In this document: in pieces, positions 34,459 to 44,462 of the stretch | Numbering within the stretch: the stretch's first letter is position 1 | Layout of the letters: every line of letters starts with the position of its first letter | Origin: Mycolicibacterium goodii | GTDB taxonomy: Bacteria; Actinomycetota; Actinomycetes; Mycobacteriales; Mycobacteriaceae | Assembly (NCBI RefSeq): GCF_022370755.2 | Contig: NZ_CP092364.2 | Span: 4,836,001 to 4,900,000 of the forward strand | Direction of reading: 5' to 3' | DNA: 64,000 bases | Translations under genes and position numbers: made by a program | Notes under the pieces: generated by a model | Told to the model about the DNA's origin: nothing | Database searches by the model: none | Seen by the model: the letters and a program-made list of their open reading frames with translations, nothing else

Positions 34459-35060
34459 GATCAGACCTTCGCTCTCAGCCGATTCACCGGCAGTTCAGTG
34501 AAAGGAGAAATACAGCCACAACACCTTGGACGTCGCTGTTTGCAGAGCCTAGCAGCTTTCAGCTAATTGCCAAACGGTAGCTGGAAGTTTTCTCGCAACC
34601 ATTAGGACGCTCCGCCGGTGCGGCATTCGCGCGAACCAACTGACGTCTACGTAAAACGCGGAATAGCCGGGGCGCGGTGAGCAAATGCCCTTGCCTGCGG
34701 TTCGTGGCCCGCCCGGCCACCGTCGCCCGGTCGCACCGGATCTGTGCGCATCACGCTCTTCAGGTTCGAACCCGTTGGGCACCAAGGCGTTTGTCATGCC
34801 GTCGACACCATCCACCTGGTGCCGCAGGCCCGTGCCCGCCGTGTCGGTCCGAGTGCATCGAACCGGCCCACACCGACGGCGGCTCGTCGCGCCCACATCT
34901 GGTCGACACCCCCGCCACAGACCGGTGCCGACAACCGCCTCGGCCGACCGGATGTCGTGTTAGCAGCACAGCGGGTGGCTCGGAAATACGATGCGCCGTT
35001 CGACACCGGCGAATCGGAGACGCCCTCTCTGCCCACGTTCCCAGCCGTCGTGCTCACCTG
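34459..35060. other. Eroded intergenic stretch at the right edge of the glycan locus
   Basis: About 600 bp with no supported gene. The first 120 bp presumably hold the promoter for the minus-strand C-methyltransferase run (AT-richer, e.g. CAGCTTTCAGCTAATTGCC around 34550). The remainder reads through in several frames without a recognisable protein, consistent with decayed coding sequence upstream of the glycosyltransferase fragment. Confidence 0.4.
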
Positions 35061-35303
35061 ATGCGCACGCTAGTTCGCCGGGCGCTTGTGCTGCTCAGCC
35101 AGAGAGTCGAGGATTTCGGCATCGTGCCGGTCGAGTCGATGGCGACGGGAACCCCCGTCATCGCGCTCGGCGAGGGCGGCGCGGTAGACACCGCGATCTC
35201 GGAAGTCACCGGAGTTCACATCAGTCTCGGGCCCGACGACGAGGATGTCGTCTACTTCGCGACCGCGCTGGCCACGTCGGAATCCGTAGATGACGACCGT
35301 TGA
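35061..35303 (+). pseudogene. Glycosyltransferase family 4 remnant (C-terminal fragment)
   Basis: About 75 codons. From about 35078 the frame reads [20 protein letters not shown] then [20 protein letters not shown], which is the donor-binding signature of GT4 mannosyl/rhamnosyltransferases ([18 protein letters not shown]). Everything N-terminal to it is missing or unrecognisable and the frame ends soon after, so it cannot be a working enzyme. It is co-oriented with the decayed sugar-phosphate transferase downstream, suggesting remains of an older operon. Confidence 0.7.
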
Positions 35304-35702
35304 TCGATGCCTCGCTGCGCAGAGACCCTGTCGGGTGCGGCGTTTCGCGACAAGTTGCGCACTGTGGTGGCGAGTGCTCCAGTAGCGGACGGCATTGCCC
35401 CCTGCACCGTCGCACCGCACCAGCAACGCACGCGTCGACGGCCCGGCGCGGTAGCCGCCGACGCCCGCGAATGACGATCCTTCTGGTCGCCTGAACGTCC
35501 ATAATACGAGCCACGATGTGGGCTTCTCACACCTGAATCTATTTGTGCGTTCGCCAGTCGCTAACCGTTTTTCACCCGACGCTGTGATCTACAGCGAACG
35601 AGTTGCGCCTTAGCTAGCGGAGCGTCATACTTTGCTACGGTCGGGAACCGACGCCGCCCTGCAGAAAGGGTGAAGCCTGTGGAAATGGCGGTCTAAGTGT
35701 GC

Positions 35703-36911
35703 ATGAGTCTGCGTCGATCCAATCCCGCAGAAGGTTCCTCACCTTGCATGTCTGAGGACGGAATCGTCACCGGCGAAACCGGCCGAGGTCGTCAACCCAG
35801 GTTTCGAACAATTCGCTCACAACGTGAGCGCTGGCAAGCTCAGTACAGCAGAAACCTCATGATCAGCGACACCCTGGTGGTGTTCGGCGCGGTCGCCAGT
35901 GCGCACCTGAGGTTCGGCGAGGTCGCGGCCCAGTCGGCCCTGTCGTGGGGCCTGCCGTCAACGGTGGGGTACCAGCTGGTTTCCGCCACGCTCGCGATTC
36001 TGTGGCTCGCCCTGCTGGCCGGAGTGGATTGTCGCTCAACCAAAATCATCGGCCAGGGGCCGGAGGAGTTCCGCCGCATCGTCTCCGCCACGTTCCTGCT
36101 CTTCGGTTTGATCTCGGTTCTTTCGATGTTGTTCCGGATGGATATCGCCCGGGGCTATCTCGCCATCGCCTTTCCGCTCGGCACTGTGGCGCTGCTGGCC
36201 AGCCGGTGGGTCTGGCGAATGGTCGCCAGCCGCCGCTATAAGCGCGGCCAGATGCAGGACATGCGGCGGCTCATGTGGATCTGGAGCCGAAGGGTGTGGC
36301 ACTCGTCGTGACCTCCGGGTTGATCGACGTCGCGACCCAGAGAATCCATTCCGGCCCATCGCCGGTATGGGAATGCTGCACATCGAGAAACCGCAGTACG
36401 GCCGCGCCATCTCCTGGGCCAAGCGGGCATTCGACATCTGCTTCGCCCTCGTGGCCATCCTGCGAGCACCCCCCGTCATGGTGGTGGCCGCGATCGCGGT
36501 CAAGTTCTCCTCCCCGGCCCCATCTTCTACATGGATGAGCGGATCGGCATGAACGGCAAGCGGTTCCGCATGTTTATGCTCCGGAGCATGTACGACGGGT
36601 CGCATAGGCGGGCGGCGAAACTCATCGAAGCAGCCGGTTCTCAGCCGGTGTCCTTCAGGATGAAGGACGATCCTCGCGTCACCCCGGTCGGCCGATGGAC
36701 ACGGAAATACAGCATCGATGAACTACCGCAGTTCTTCAATGTCCTGCGCGGTGAGATGAGCGTGGTGGGGCCACGCCCCCAGGTGCTTCGAGAAGTGGAG
36801 TCCTACCACGACCTGATGCGCAGACGACTGATGGTGCGCCCCGGCGTCACCGGGCTGTGGCAGCCGAATGGACGTTCTGACCTCCCGGCCTTAGCCGGGC
36901 AACTCCACTAG
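35703..36911 (+). pseudogene. Decayed second copy of the initiating sugar-phosphate transferase
   Basis: Starts ATGAGTCTGC like the intact copy at 16968. Frame A (35703-36311) encodes the four-span N-terminus (LMISDTLVVFGAVASAHLRF; FRMDIARGYLAIAFPLGTVA). About 75 residues of the central domain are missing around 36270. A second frame has LEPKGVALVVTSGLIDV; a third, from 36367, MLHIEKPQYGRAISWAKRAF; a fourth, from 36531, MDERIGMNGKRFRMFMLRSM to GLWQPNGRSDL, where the C-terminal ~35 residues are lost. One deletion and at least two or three frameshifts make this non-functional. Confidence 0.88.
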
Positions 36912-37025
36912 GTTAACTGGCAGTCGGATTTCGGCTATTGTCTTGATTCGGTTGCAGCTGGTTGGAGCGGGTGCGCGGGAGCCGCCCGGGGCAGGTTGAC
37001 GTAAGACCGCTGACGGGAGTACGGA

Positions 37026-38138
37026 TTGCTGGCGCGTTCGAGTAGCTTTGCGGTGTTCGGCCGGTCACTCCGTGAGTGGTGGTGTGGGCCAGTCGACTAC
37101 GCCGCGCAGGTGCAGTACTTCACCAAGCGGTCGATGTCTCGCGCGATCCAGACGCTGATCGGGCTGGGAACGGCATTCAACGGGGTGCTCTCGCTGGCCA
37201 TCCTGATGCCGTACGCGGGCAGTCGGGCATCCGCCGTCGTGGTCGCGATGTTCGCCGCGCTACAGATCATGTGGGGGTGGGTCTGGTGCACGCGGCCGTG
37301 GCCACCACGGTGGATGTCGCTAGCCTTCGTCATATCCGCCGACATCGGTATCGCCGCAGTGGCTGTCGTCGACGCCAGTTGGCTGCTCGGCCTCTTCGCC
37401 TTCAACGCATTTTCGATGATCTCGGTGTATCTGATGTTCTTCGATGGTCCGAAAGCTCTTGCGAACCATTCGATCTGGATACTGGCGTCGACAACCGCGT
37501 TCGCCGTGCGGGCGAGCTCGCAGGGCAACTTCGGCACGGTGGCGTTCACCGCGAGCACTCTCACCGCAGTGGCACCCGTGGTCGCGACACCACTGGGCAT
37601 CCAATTCGGGATCTGGGCGCTGCGCAATGACGCCAACGAATCGGTCACCGATCCGCTGACCGGACTCCTCAACCGACGAGGCCTGCACCTGCACATCGGG
37701 GACCTGTTGCGCGACACTCCCGCGATCAACACCGAGGTGGCGGTGATGGTCGTCGACCTCGACCGCTTCAAGGACATCAACGACACCTTCGGCCACACAC
37801 TCGGCGACGAGGTTCTGGTCCGCAGTGCCCGACGGATCAGGTCCGCGGTCGGCGGCGGGGCGCTGGTGGCACGGATCGGTGGCGAGGAATTCGTCACCGT
37901 CGACCTCGCTGAACCGAGCCGCAACGCGCAACGGGACTTCGACCGCGTCAGGCTGGCGATCGCGGCTCCGGCCGAGCCTGCGGTGACCGCCAGTGTCGGT
38001 GTCACACGGGTAGAGGTTGCCAGCTTCACTGCGCCGGGGGTGGATCCCGCTGCGCTGCTGGACGCGATCATCGAGCGAGCAGACCGTGCGATGTTCTACG
38101 CGAAACGCAACGGCGGCAACGCGACCATCCAACTGTAG
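37026..38138 (+). CDS. Membrane-bound GGDEF diguanylate cyclase
   Basis: 370 aa from TTG 37026, preceded by GGGAG. Six hydrophobic spans (residues ~40-195) then a complete GGDEF domain: DPLTGLLNRRG (209-219), VVDLDRFKDINDTFGHTLGD, and RIGGEEF (GGEEF at 285-289), ending RADRAMFYAKRNGGN. All catalytic and metal residues look present, so cyclic-di-GMP synthesis is expected; no EAL domain and no RxxD inhibitory site upstream of GGEEF. It sits between the glycan locus and regX3-senX3, where c-di-GMP control of polysaccharide output would make sense. Confidence 0.9.
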   Translation: MLARSSSFAVFGRSLREWWCGPVDYAAQVQYFTKRSMSRAIQTLIGLGTAFNGVLSLAILMPYAGSRASAVVVAMFAALQIMWGWVWCTRPWPPRWMSLAFVISADIGIAAVAVVDASWLLGLFAFNAFSMISVYLMFFDGPKALANHSIWILASTTAFAVRASSQGNFGTVAFTASTLTAVAPVVATPLGIQFGIWALRNDANESVTDPLTGLLNRRGLHLHIGDLLRDTPAINTEVAVMVVDLDRFKDINDTFGHTLGDEVLVRSARRIRSAVGGGALVARIGGEEFVTVDLAEPSRNAQRDFDRVRLAIAAPAEPAVTASVGVTRVEVASFTAPGVDPAALLDAIIERADRAMFYAKRNGGNATIQL

Positions 38139-38228
38139 TGATCCATACCCGCCGCGCACCTGTCGCAGGTCGGTTTCTCGAACCCGCCGGCACCGCGCTG
38201 ATGAGGCCCCTCAGTCGACGGCCGCGGC

Positions 38229-38915
38229 TCAGCCCTCCAGCTTGTAGCCCAGCCCCCGCACGGTCACCAGGTGCACCGGATTGGCCGGATCCTCCTCGAT
38301 CTTCGACCGCAGCCTCTTGACATGCACGTCGAGCGTCTTGGTGTCGCCCACGTAGTCGGCGCCCCACACCCGGTCGATGAGCTGACCGCGGGTGAGCACT
38401 CGCCCACTGTTGCGCATCAGGTACTCGAGCAGGTCGAATTCCTTGAGTGGCAACGTTATCGGCTCACCGTTCACGCTCACCACGTGGCGCTCGACATCCA
38501 TGCGGACCGGGCCTGCCTCCAGCACACCGTCGTCGACACCGGCGTCGTCGGTGTCGGCACCACGCCGCAGCACCGCGCGAATCCGGGCGATGAGTTCGCG
38601 CGCCGAGTACGGCTTGGTGACATAGTCGTCGGCGCCGAGTTCCAGACCGACCACCTTGTCGATCTCGCTGTCCCGCGCCGTCACCATGATCACCGGAACA
38701 CTCGAGCGGGCACGCAACTGCTTGCAGACATCGGTGCCACTCATCCCGGGCAGCATCAGATCCAGCAGGACGATGTCGGCACCGGAACGCTCGAATTCGG
38801 CCAGAGCCGACGGGCCGTCACCCACCACGGTGGCCTCGAAGCCCTCCTTGCGAAGCAGGAATGCCAAGGGATCGGCCAGCGACTCCTCGTCTTCAACGAT
38901 CAACACGCTGGTCAT
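38229..38915 (-). CDS. regX3: Two-component response regulator RegX3
   Basis: 228 aa from ATG 38915, OmpR/PhoB class. Receiver domain with LIVEDEESLADPL, phospho-acceptor Asp52 in LLDLMLPGMSG, and the switch Lys in DDYVTKPYSARELIARI; winged-helix effector domain ending TKTLDVHVKRLRSKIEEDP and VTVRGLGYKLE. RegX3 activates phosphate-starvation genes in mycobacteria. It follows senX3 after 8 bp, without the MIRU-type repeats that separate the pair in M. tuberculosis. Confidence 0.96.
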   Translation of the reverse strand: MTSVLIVEDEESLADPLAFLLRKEGFEATVVGDGPSALAEFERSGADIVLLDLMLPGMSGTDVCKQLRARSSVPVIMVTARDSEIDKVVGLELGADDYVTKPYSARELIARIRAVLRRGADTDDAGVDDGVLEAGPVRMDVERHVVSVNGEPITLPLKEFDLLEYLMRNSGRVLTRGQLIDRVWGADYVGDTKTLDVHVKRLRSKIEEDPANPVHLVTVRGLGYKLEG

Positions 38916-38923
38916 CGTTCTCG

Positions 38924-40102
38924 CTAGTCCTCTCGTTCGTCCGAATGTGATTCGGTGTCGGGGTACTCGGGAATCGACAAGGTGAACGTCGACCCCGTTC
39001 CCGGCTGACTCCACAGCCGGATGGATCCGTTGTGGTTGGCGGCCACGTGCTTGACGATCGCCAGACCGAGCCCGGTGCCACCCGTGGCCCGGGACCGCGC
39101 CTTGTCGACGCGGAAGAAACGCTCGAACACCCGCTCCTGATCGTCCTTGGCGATACCGATGCCGCGGTCGGTCACCGCGATCTCGATGTTGCCGCCGCGT
39201 CTGCGCCGGCTGATCGATACGTCGGTTCCGTTGGGCGAGTATGCGATCGCGTTGGAAACCAGGTTGGCGATCGCGGTCACCAACAGGCCCTCGTCGCCGA
39301 GGACCCGGTAACCCGTCGGCGCGTCGGTGGTGATGGAGATCTGCGAGTTGTCGGCGGCGACCTTGTGCCGCGACACCGCCTCGGACACGACGCTGTCGAC
39401 GTCGACGGCCTCGAGATCGGGCAGGCGCTCGGCCCCCTGCAACCGCGACAGTTCGATCAGCTCGCCGATCATGTCGGCCAGCCGATGCGATTCGGCCACC
39501 ATCTTCTCGGCGAACCGTCGCACGGTCTCGGGATCGTCGGCCGATGCCAGCAGCGCCTCGGCCAGCACGCTCATGGCACCGACGGGTGTCTTGAGCTCAT
39601 GGCTGACATTCGCGACGAAATCACGCCGGGTGGCCTCCATGCGGGCGTGCTCGGACTGATCGTCGATGTAGACGACGGCGAACCGCCGGTCGTCGTCGGC
39701 CAGCAGCCGGACCTTCCCGCGCACCGAGATGCCCGACCGACCCGGGTGGGCGACCTTTTGCGGCTGGAGGTCCACCTCGACGTCCTGGCCGGTCTCGAAG
39801 ACCTTCTGCGCGGCCTGCCAGGCACGCTCATCGAGGATGCGGTCGCGTACGACGCCGAGTTCGACGGCCCGGTCGTTGCTGTAGACGACGTCGTTGAAGG
39901 TGTCGACCACCGCGACGCCCATGGGCGACAGCGAGGCGATGTGCTGCAGCATCTGCGACACCGTCATGCCGGCTGCGTCGGCAGCACGCCGCTGTCGGCG
40001 GGCCACGATGCGGGGCGCGACGGAGGCGCCCACCGCCACGCCGACGATCAGCGTGAGGAGCGCCACGAGCGCCGTCAGCAGTAACGCCGACACCAAGCTC
40101 AC
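38924..40102 (-). CDS. senX3: Sensor histidine kinase SenX3
   Basis: 392 aa. One strong N-terminal span ([20 protein letters not shown]), a PAS-like domain ([20 protein letters not shown]), then the HisKA dimer with phospho-acceptor His168 in [17 protein letters not shown] and the ATPase boxes N ([15 protein letters not shown]), G1 ([12 protein letters not shown]) and G2 ([16 protein letters not shown]). With RegX3 it forms the phosphate-responsive system coupled to the Pst transporter and PhoU. A 233-bp gap with a long hairpin separates it from gpmA. Confidence 0.96.
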   Translation of the reverse strand: MSLVSALLLTALVALLTLIVGVAVGASVAPRIVARRQRRAADAAGMTVSQMLQHIASLSPMGVAVVDTFNDVVYSNDRAVELGVVRDRILDERAWQAAQKVFETGQDVEVDLQPQKVAHPGRSGISVRGKVRLLADDDRRFAVVYIDDQSEHARMEATRRDFVANVSHELKTPVGAMSVLAEALLASADDPETVRRFAEKMVAESHRLADMIGELIELSRLQGAERLPDLEAVDVDSVVSEAVSRHKVAADNSQISITTDAPTGYRVLGDEGLLVTAIANLVSNAIAYSPNGTDVSISRRRRGGNIEIAVTDRGIGIAKDDQERVFERFFRVDKARSRATGGTGLGLAIVKHVAANHNGSIRLWSQPGTGSTFTLSIPEYPDTESHSDERED

Positions 40103-40243
40103 GCGAAAATCGTACGCATCCGGTGAACGTCAGCCCAGCAGCGAACGGCTGATTCGAGACATGTCACACCACGAAATACAGGTGTTCGGCTCTCGTTAAC
40201 CCGACCGCAACCGACAGCTCGATCACTTCTCACCTCAAACGGC

Positions 40244-40300
40244 CGAAACCGCATCCCAGCAGGGAAAGTTCGGGTGAACGCCTGCTGGAACGCGGTTTCG
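40244..40300 (-). repeat. Long inverted repeat between gpmA and senX3
   Basis: Two 20-nt arms, 40244-40263 and 40281-40300, match with two mismatches (CGAAACCGC + CCAGCAGG against CCTGCTGG + GCGGTTTCG). The 17-nt loop carries a further GTTC-GGGT-GAAC palindrome (40268-40279). It begins 36 bp past the gpmA stop. It could terminate gpmA transcription, act as a senX3 leader structure, or be a regulator binding region. It does not encode anything. Confidence 0.6.
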
Positions 40301-40335
40301 ACGCGGAAACGGGTGAGCTACTTCTTCTACTGCAG

Positions 40336-41079
40336 CTACTTCTTGGCGCCCTGGGCGGCCACGGCGGCCGCACCGGCAGCCGCCGCCTCCGGGTCCAGGT
40401 ACTCGCCGCCGATCTTCACGGGTTTGAGGTTCTCGTCGAGGTCATAGCGCAGCGGGATGCCGGTCGGGATGTTGAGGCCGACGACCTCCTCGTCGGACAT
40501 GCCGTCGAGGTATTTCACCAGCGCGCGCAGCGAGTTGCCGTGCGCGGCGATCAGCACCGTCTTGCCGGCCCGCAGATCCGGCACGATCGTGCTCTCGTAG
40601 TACGGCACGAACCGCTCGACGACGTCCTTGAGGCATTCGGTGAGCGGACCGCCGCCGATGTCGGCGTAGCGCGGATCGGAGTCCTGGCTGAACTCGCTGC
40701 CCTTCTCGATCGGCGGCGGCGGTGTGTCATAGCTGCGGCGCCACGCCATGAACTGCTCCTCGCCGTACTTGGCCTTGGTCTCGGCCTTGTCGAGGCCCTG
40801 CAGCGCACCGTAGTGGCGTTCGTTGAGCCGCCAGTCGCGGTGCACGGGGATCCACAGCCGGTCGGCCGCGTCCAGCGCGAGGTGTGCGGTGGTGATGGCG
40901 CGACGCAGCAGCGACGTGTACAGCACGTCGGGCAGCACGCCCTGCTCGGCCAGCAGCTCTCCACCGCGGACGGCCTCGGCCCGGCCCTTGTCGGTGAGGT
41001 CGACGTCCACCCAACCGGTGAACAGGTTCTTCTCGTTCCACTGGCTCTCACCGTGGCGGAGCAGGATCAGGGTCGCCAT
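40336..41079 (-). CDS. gpmA: 2,3-bisphosphoglycerate-dependent phosphoglycerate mutase
   Basis: 247 aa. It interconverts 3- and 2-phosphoglycerate in glycolysis and gluconeogenesis. Catalytic RHGESQWN (phospho-His at position 9), [24 protein letters not shown], and the second histidine in [14 protein letters not shown]. The last 15 residues are Ala-rich with a terminal GAKK, a lineage-specific tail. It lies 38 bp after the YbjN gene, so it may be cotranscribed with the ROK-mshA-ybjN run. Confidence 0.96.
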   Translation of the reverse strand: MATLILLRHGESQWNEKNLFTGWVDVDLTDKGRAEAVRGGELLAEQGVLPDVLYTSLLRRAITTAHLALDAADRLWIPVHRDWRLNERHYGALQGLDKAETKAKYGEEQFMAWRRSYDTPPPPIEKGSEFSQDSDPRYADIGGGPLTECLKDVVERFVPYYESTIVPDLRAGKTVLIAAHGNSLRALVKYLDGMSDEEVVGLNIPTGIPLRYDLDENLKPVKIGGEYLDPEAAAAGAAAVAAQGAKK

Positions 41080-41117
41080 GGACCGATCTTCTCATGCGGC
41101 CACTGCGGCCTGCTCGG

Positions 41118-41615
41118 CTACTTCTCGTCGATGAGGTGCTCGAACGCCTCGAGGTTCTTGAGCGATTCGCCGCGCGATACGCGCCATTCCCATTCCTTCT
41201 GGATGGACGAGCGAAAGCCCAACTCCAGCAACGTGTTGAAGTCCGAATCGACGGCTTCGAGCACCTGCCCGAGCACGCGGTCGATCTCCTCGGGGGTCAC
41301 CGAGTGCAGCGCCATCCGCCCGACGAGGTAGATGTCGCCGACGTTGTCGAGGGTGTATGCGACGCCGTACAGCCTGCGATTGCGTTTGAGCAGGAACCGG
41401 TAGACACCCTCGTGGTTCTCGTCCGGTTTGCGGCACACGAACGCTTCGACCCGCACCGAGTGCTCACCGATGCTGAGCAACGTGTTGGTCTTGAGCCTGC
41501 GCTCTCCGGGCAGTTCCACGACGATGCCGGGCAGGCCGCCGTGTGCGCCTTCGTGGAACTGGTACTTCAGCTCGTGCTCGTCGAGGGTGTCTTCGATGAT
41601 CTTCCTGACATTCAC
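41118..41615 (-). CDS. YbjN domain-containing protein (Rv0487-like)
   Basis: 165 aa from GTG 41615, which overlaps the mshA stop as GTGA and has GGGGAG upstream. YbjN/type-III-chaperone-like fold: [80 protein letters not shown]. YbjN proteins are often stress-linked and bind other proteins; no enzymatic site is visible. Conserved coupling to mshA in mycobacteria suggests a related role, but none is established here. Confidence 0.85.
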   Translation of the reverse strand: MNVRKIIEDTLDEHELKYQFHEGAHGGLPGIVVELPGERRLKTNTLLSIGEHSVRVEAFVCRKPDENHEGVYRFLLKRNRRLYGVAYTLDNVGDIYLVGRMALHSVTPEEIDRVLGQVLEAVDSDFNTLLELGFRSSIQKEWEWRVSRGESLKNLEAFEHLIDEK

Positions 41616-42916
41616 GTGCGTACTCCCCTGCGCATCGAGAATCGGCGTGCGGAACGCCGCGCTGTGGGTCTGGGATGGCGGGCCCGGTAGTCGCGCATCG
41701 CCCGGCCGTAGCTGGCGAGCAGTGCATCGACGGTGTGCGCCCACGAGAACTGGGCGGCATGGTCGATCGCGGCGCGGCTCAACGCGGTCGGCTCACGCTC
41801 GAGCACCTCGCTGATCGTGTCGGCCCAGGCCCCGGTGTCGTGGCCGTCGACCAGCGCCCCGCTGACCCCGTCGGCCACCGCCACCGGCAGCCCGCCGACG
41901 GCGGCGGCGACCACGGGCGTGCCGCAGGCCTGCGCTTCGACGGCCACCAGGCCGAACGACTCGGAGTAACTCGGCACCGCGACCAGGTCGGCGGCGCGGT
42001 ACACGTTGACCAGTTGCGCACGGGTCTGGGGCGGGAGGAAGGTCACCCGGTCGGTGATACCCAGTTCGTCGGCGAGCCGAACCAGGGTGTCCGGCTGGGC
42101 AAGACCCGATCCGGACGGCCCGCCCGCGATCACCACGCGCACACCGGGCAGTTTCGCCGCGGCCCGCAGCAGGACGTCGGGGGCCTTGAGCGGTTGGATG
42201 CGGCCGACGAACGCCACGATCTTCTGGTCGGCCGCGAGTCCGAGTTCGGCCCGCGCGGCATCACGCGAACCGGGGGTGAACACGTCGAGATCGACGCCAG
42301 GATGGACCACGTCGATGCGTGACCGGTCGGCGTGGTGCAGCGACACCAGTTGCTGCGCTTCGACTTCGGTGTTGACGACGAGACGGTCGGCCTCGTCGAC
42401 CACCTGCTGTTCGCCGACTGCGCGCAGCGGCGGTTCTGGCGAGTCGCCCTCGGCGAGCGCGGCGTTCTTGACCGCGGCCAGCGTGTGTGCGGTGTGCACC
42501 AGCGGCACCGCCCAGCGGTCGCGGGCCAGCCACCCGACCTGTCCGGACAACCAGTAGTGCGAGTGCACGACGTCGTAGTAGCCCGGCTCGTGGGTGGCCT
42601 CGGCGCGCAGCACGCCCGCGGTGAACGCGCACAGCTGCGTGGGTAAGTCGTTCTTGTCGAGCCCTTCGAACGGGCCTGCGACCACGTTGCGCACCAGCAC
42701 ACCGGGGGCTACGGGCACGATCGGCGCGTCGGTGGACGACGTGGCCCTGGTGAACACCTCGACCTCGACGCCGCGCCGGGCCAGTTGCAAGGCGGTCTGC
42801 AGCACGTAGACGTTCATGCCGCCCGCGTCACCGGTGCCCGGCTGGGCCAGCGGGGAGGTGTGTACGGACAACACCGCCACGCGGCGCGGAGTCTCGAGGT
42901 CTGTTGCTAGACGCAC
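41612..42916 (-). CDS. mshA: D-inositol-3-phosphate glycosyltransferase MshA (mycothiol biosynthesis)
   Basis: 434 aa from GTG 42916. It transfers GlcNAc from UDP-GlcNAc to 1L-myo-inositol-1-phosphate, the first step of mycothiol synthesis. GT4 signatures: [20 protein letters not shown] (inositol-phosphate/nucleotide Gly loop), [31 protein letters not shown] (Arg/Lys for pyrophosphate) and [19 protein letters not shown] (EX7E). It follows the ROK gene by 10 bp and overlaps the YbjN gene. Confidence 0.96.
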   Translation of the reverse strand: MRLATDLETPRRVAVLSVHTSPLAQPGTGDAGGMNVYVLQTALQLARRGVEVEVFTRATSSTDAPIVPVAPGVLVRNVVAGPFEGLDKNDLPTQLCAFTAGVLRAEATHEPGYYDVVHSHYWLSGQVGWLARDRWAVPLVHTAHTLAAVKNAALAEGDSPEPPLRAVGEQQVVDEADRLVVNTEVEAQQLVSLHHADRSRIDVVHPGVDLDVFTPGSRDAARAELGLAADQKIVAFVGRIQPLKAPDVLLRAAAKLPGVRVVIAGGPSGSGLAQPDTLVRLADELGITDRVTFLPPQTRAQLVNVYRAADLVAVPSYSESFGLVAVEAQACGTPVVAAAVGGLPVAVADGVSGALVDGHDTGAWADTISEVLEREPTALSRAAIDHAAQFSWAHTVDALLASYGRAMRDYRARHPRPTARRSARRFSMRRGVRT

Positions 42917-42926
42917 ATCGTCATGT

Positions 42927-44285
42927 CTACACCGCCGCTGCGCGACGGGTTTGAGCGCGCCGCATGGCGCCGATCGGATCGGCGTACAGCCCGCCGAGCG
43001 ACACGATGCCCGCACCCGCTTCCTGGACGCGATTTCCGAAGGCCGTCAACCGGACATCGCGCGGGCCGAGCACCGAGCGCTCGGCGAATGCGGCCTCGAC
43101 CAGCGGCATGCCCTCGGGGTAGTCGGTGAAGGCCTGGCCACCGACCACCAGTTCGTCGGGATTGAGCATGTCGCGCAGCAGCGCGACGGCCTCACCGAGC
43201 ACACGGGCACGGTCGGCCAGGAGTTCGGCGGCCTTCTCGTTGCCCTGGCGGGCCGCGCGCAGCACGGCCGGCAGCGTCGAGGCCGGGCCGTCGGCGGGCA
43301 CGATGCGCAGCCTGCGCGCGGCGTTGAGCACCGCCTCGTCACTCACAGTGGATTCGAGTTGACCTGTGCCGCCGAGCAATTCAGAGTGGGCGGGCAAACC
43401 GGCGATGGTGCCGGGGCCGCTGGCCGGTGAATGCACGCGACCGTCGATCGACAGCGCGTAACCGACCGTCTCCCGCGCGTAGACGTACAGGCTGGTGCGG
43501 GACTGACCGTCGGCGTTCTCGGCGCGACGGCCGCTCAGCAGCAGTTCGGCACCGGCCATCGCGTCGACGTGCGAGGCCAGCGAGACCGGCAGACCCAGCG
43601 CCTCGGCGAGCACGGGTCCGACCGGGGCGTCGGCCCAGCCGAGCCGAGGGTGGTCGAGGTAGCCGGTGACGCTGTCGACCACGCCACCTGCGGCGACGCC
43701 GACCCACAGCGGGCGGCGGCGGTGCCAGCGGCTCAGGTAACGGCGTGCGCTCGAGGCCAGCGTGGCCAGCGCGGCGGACTGCGTGCCGGACGGCGTGGGC
43801 GTCTCGACCACGTCGAGGGTGCGGCCCAGCAGATCGGTGGCGACGATCGCGGTGGTCTTGGCCCCGATGTGCACACCGAGGGTCAGGTACGGCTCGTGGT
43901 TCACCTCGACCGGAACGCGCGGGCGGCCGATGGCGCCCGACACCGCCAGATCGGCGCGCTCACGCAGCACGCCGGCCTCCAGCAGCGCGGTGACCTGGCG
44001 GTTCACGGTCGCGATGCTCAGCTGGGTGTGCTGGGCGATGACATCACGGGCGATCGGCCCGCGCAGGCGCACGGCGTTGAACACCGAGGCGGCGGCCGCG
44101 TCGGGAACCCGCAGCGACGGGGCCACGATGTGCAGCAGCCGCGACTGCGGGAGGCGTGCGCCTGCCGACGGCCCGGCCGGCTTCAACGGCCGTGCGGAGC
44201 GAACCGAACCGCGAGAGGCGCGGCGAACGGAAGTGGTGACGGTGGCCGGGGTGACGATGGCGGCGGTCATGTGAACGGTCCTCAC
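42927..44285 (-). CDS. ROK-family transcriptional regulator (Rv0485-like)
   Basis: 452 aa. A basic N-terminus, then a winged helix ([39 protein letters not shown]) and a ROK/NagC sugar-kinase-like domain ([59 protein letters not shown]). The usual ROK zinc-binding cysteine cluster is not seen, as expected for some regulators of this family. Immediately upstream of mshA (10 bp), so it may regulate its own operon; a sugar or sugar-phosphate effector is likely. Confidence 0.88.
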   Translation of the reverse strand: MRTVHMTAAIVTPATVTTSVRRASRGSVRSARPLKPAGPSAGARLPQSRLLHIVAPSLRVPDAAAASVFNAVRLRGPIARDVIAQHTQLSIATVNRQVTALLEAGVLRERADLAVSGAIGRPRVPVEVNHEPYLTLGVHIGAKTTAIVATDLLGRTLDVVETPTPSGTQSAALATLASSARRYLSRWHRRRPLWVGVAAGGVVDSVTGYLDHPRLGWADAPVGPVLAEALGLPVSLASHVDAMAGAELLLSGRRAENADGQSRTSLYVYARETVGYALSIDGRVHSPASGPGTIAGLPAHSELLGGTGQLESTVSDEAVLNAARRLRIVPADGPASTLPAVLRAARQGNEKAAELLADRARVLGEAVALLRDMLNPDELVVGGQAFTDYPEGMPLVEAAFAERSVLGPRDVRLTAFGNRVQEAGAGIVSLGGLYADPIGAMRRAQTRRAAAV

Positions 44286-44462
44286 TGATTGTCGGCTGGT
44301 GGGTTCGAGGCCACACCTGGCGACTCAGCGGGACGGGTTACGGACGTCCGGACGCAGTCAGGCGCGGCAGTGTGCGCGACAACAACACGCACACTGCGCG
44401 AAACAGGACTGGGACTTCCGGGTCACGTAGGTGAACTTAGCACGCCATCTACAGTTGGGTGA

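Noticed and set aside
34677..35060. N-terminal part of the open frame preceding the GT4 fragment
   Set aside because: No similarity to the missing glycosyltransferase half is visible; only the end of the frame is recognisable, so only that is called a pseudogene.
38916..38923. MIRU-type repeat between senX3 and regX3
   Set aside because: Only 8 bp separate the genes; the repeat known from M. tuberculosis is absent.
40122..40290. RegX3 direct-repeat boxes upstream of senX3
   Set aside because: GTGAAC/GTTAAC-like words occur, but none forms a convincing spaced direct repeat by eye; only the inverted repeat is reported.
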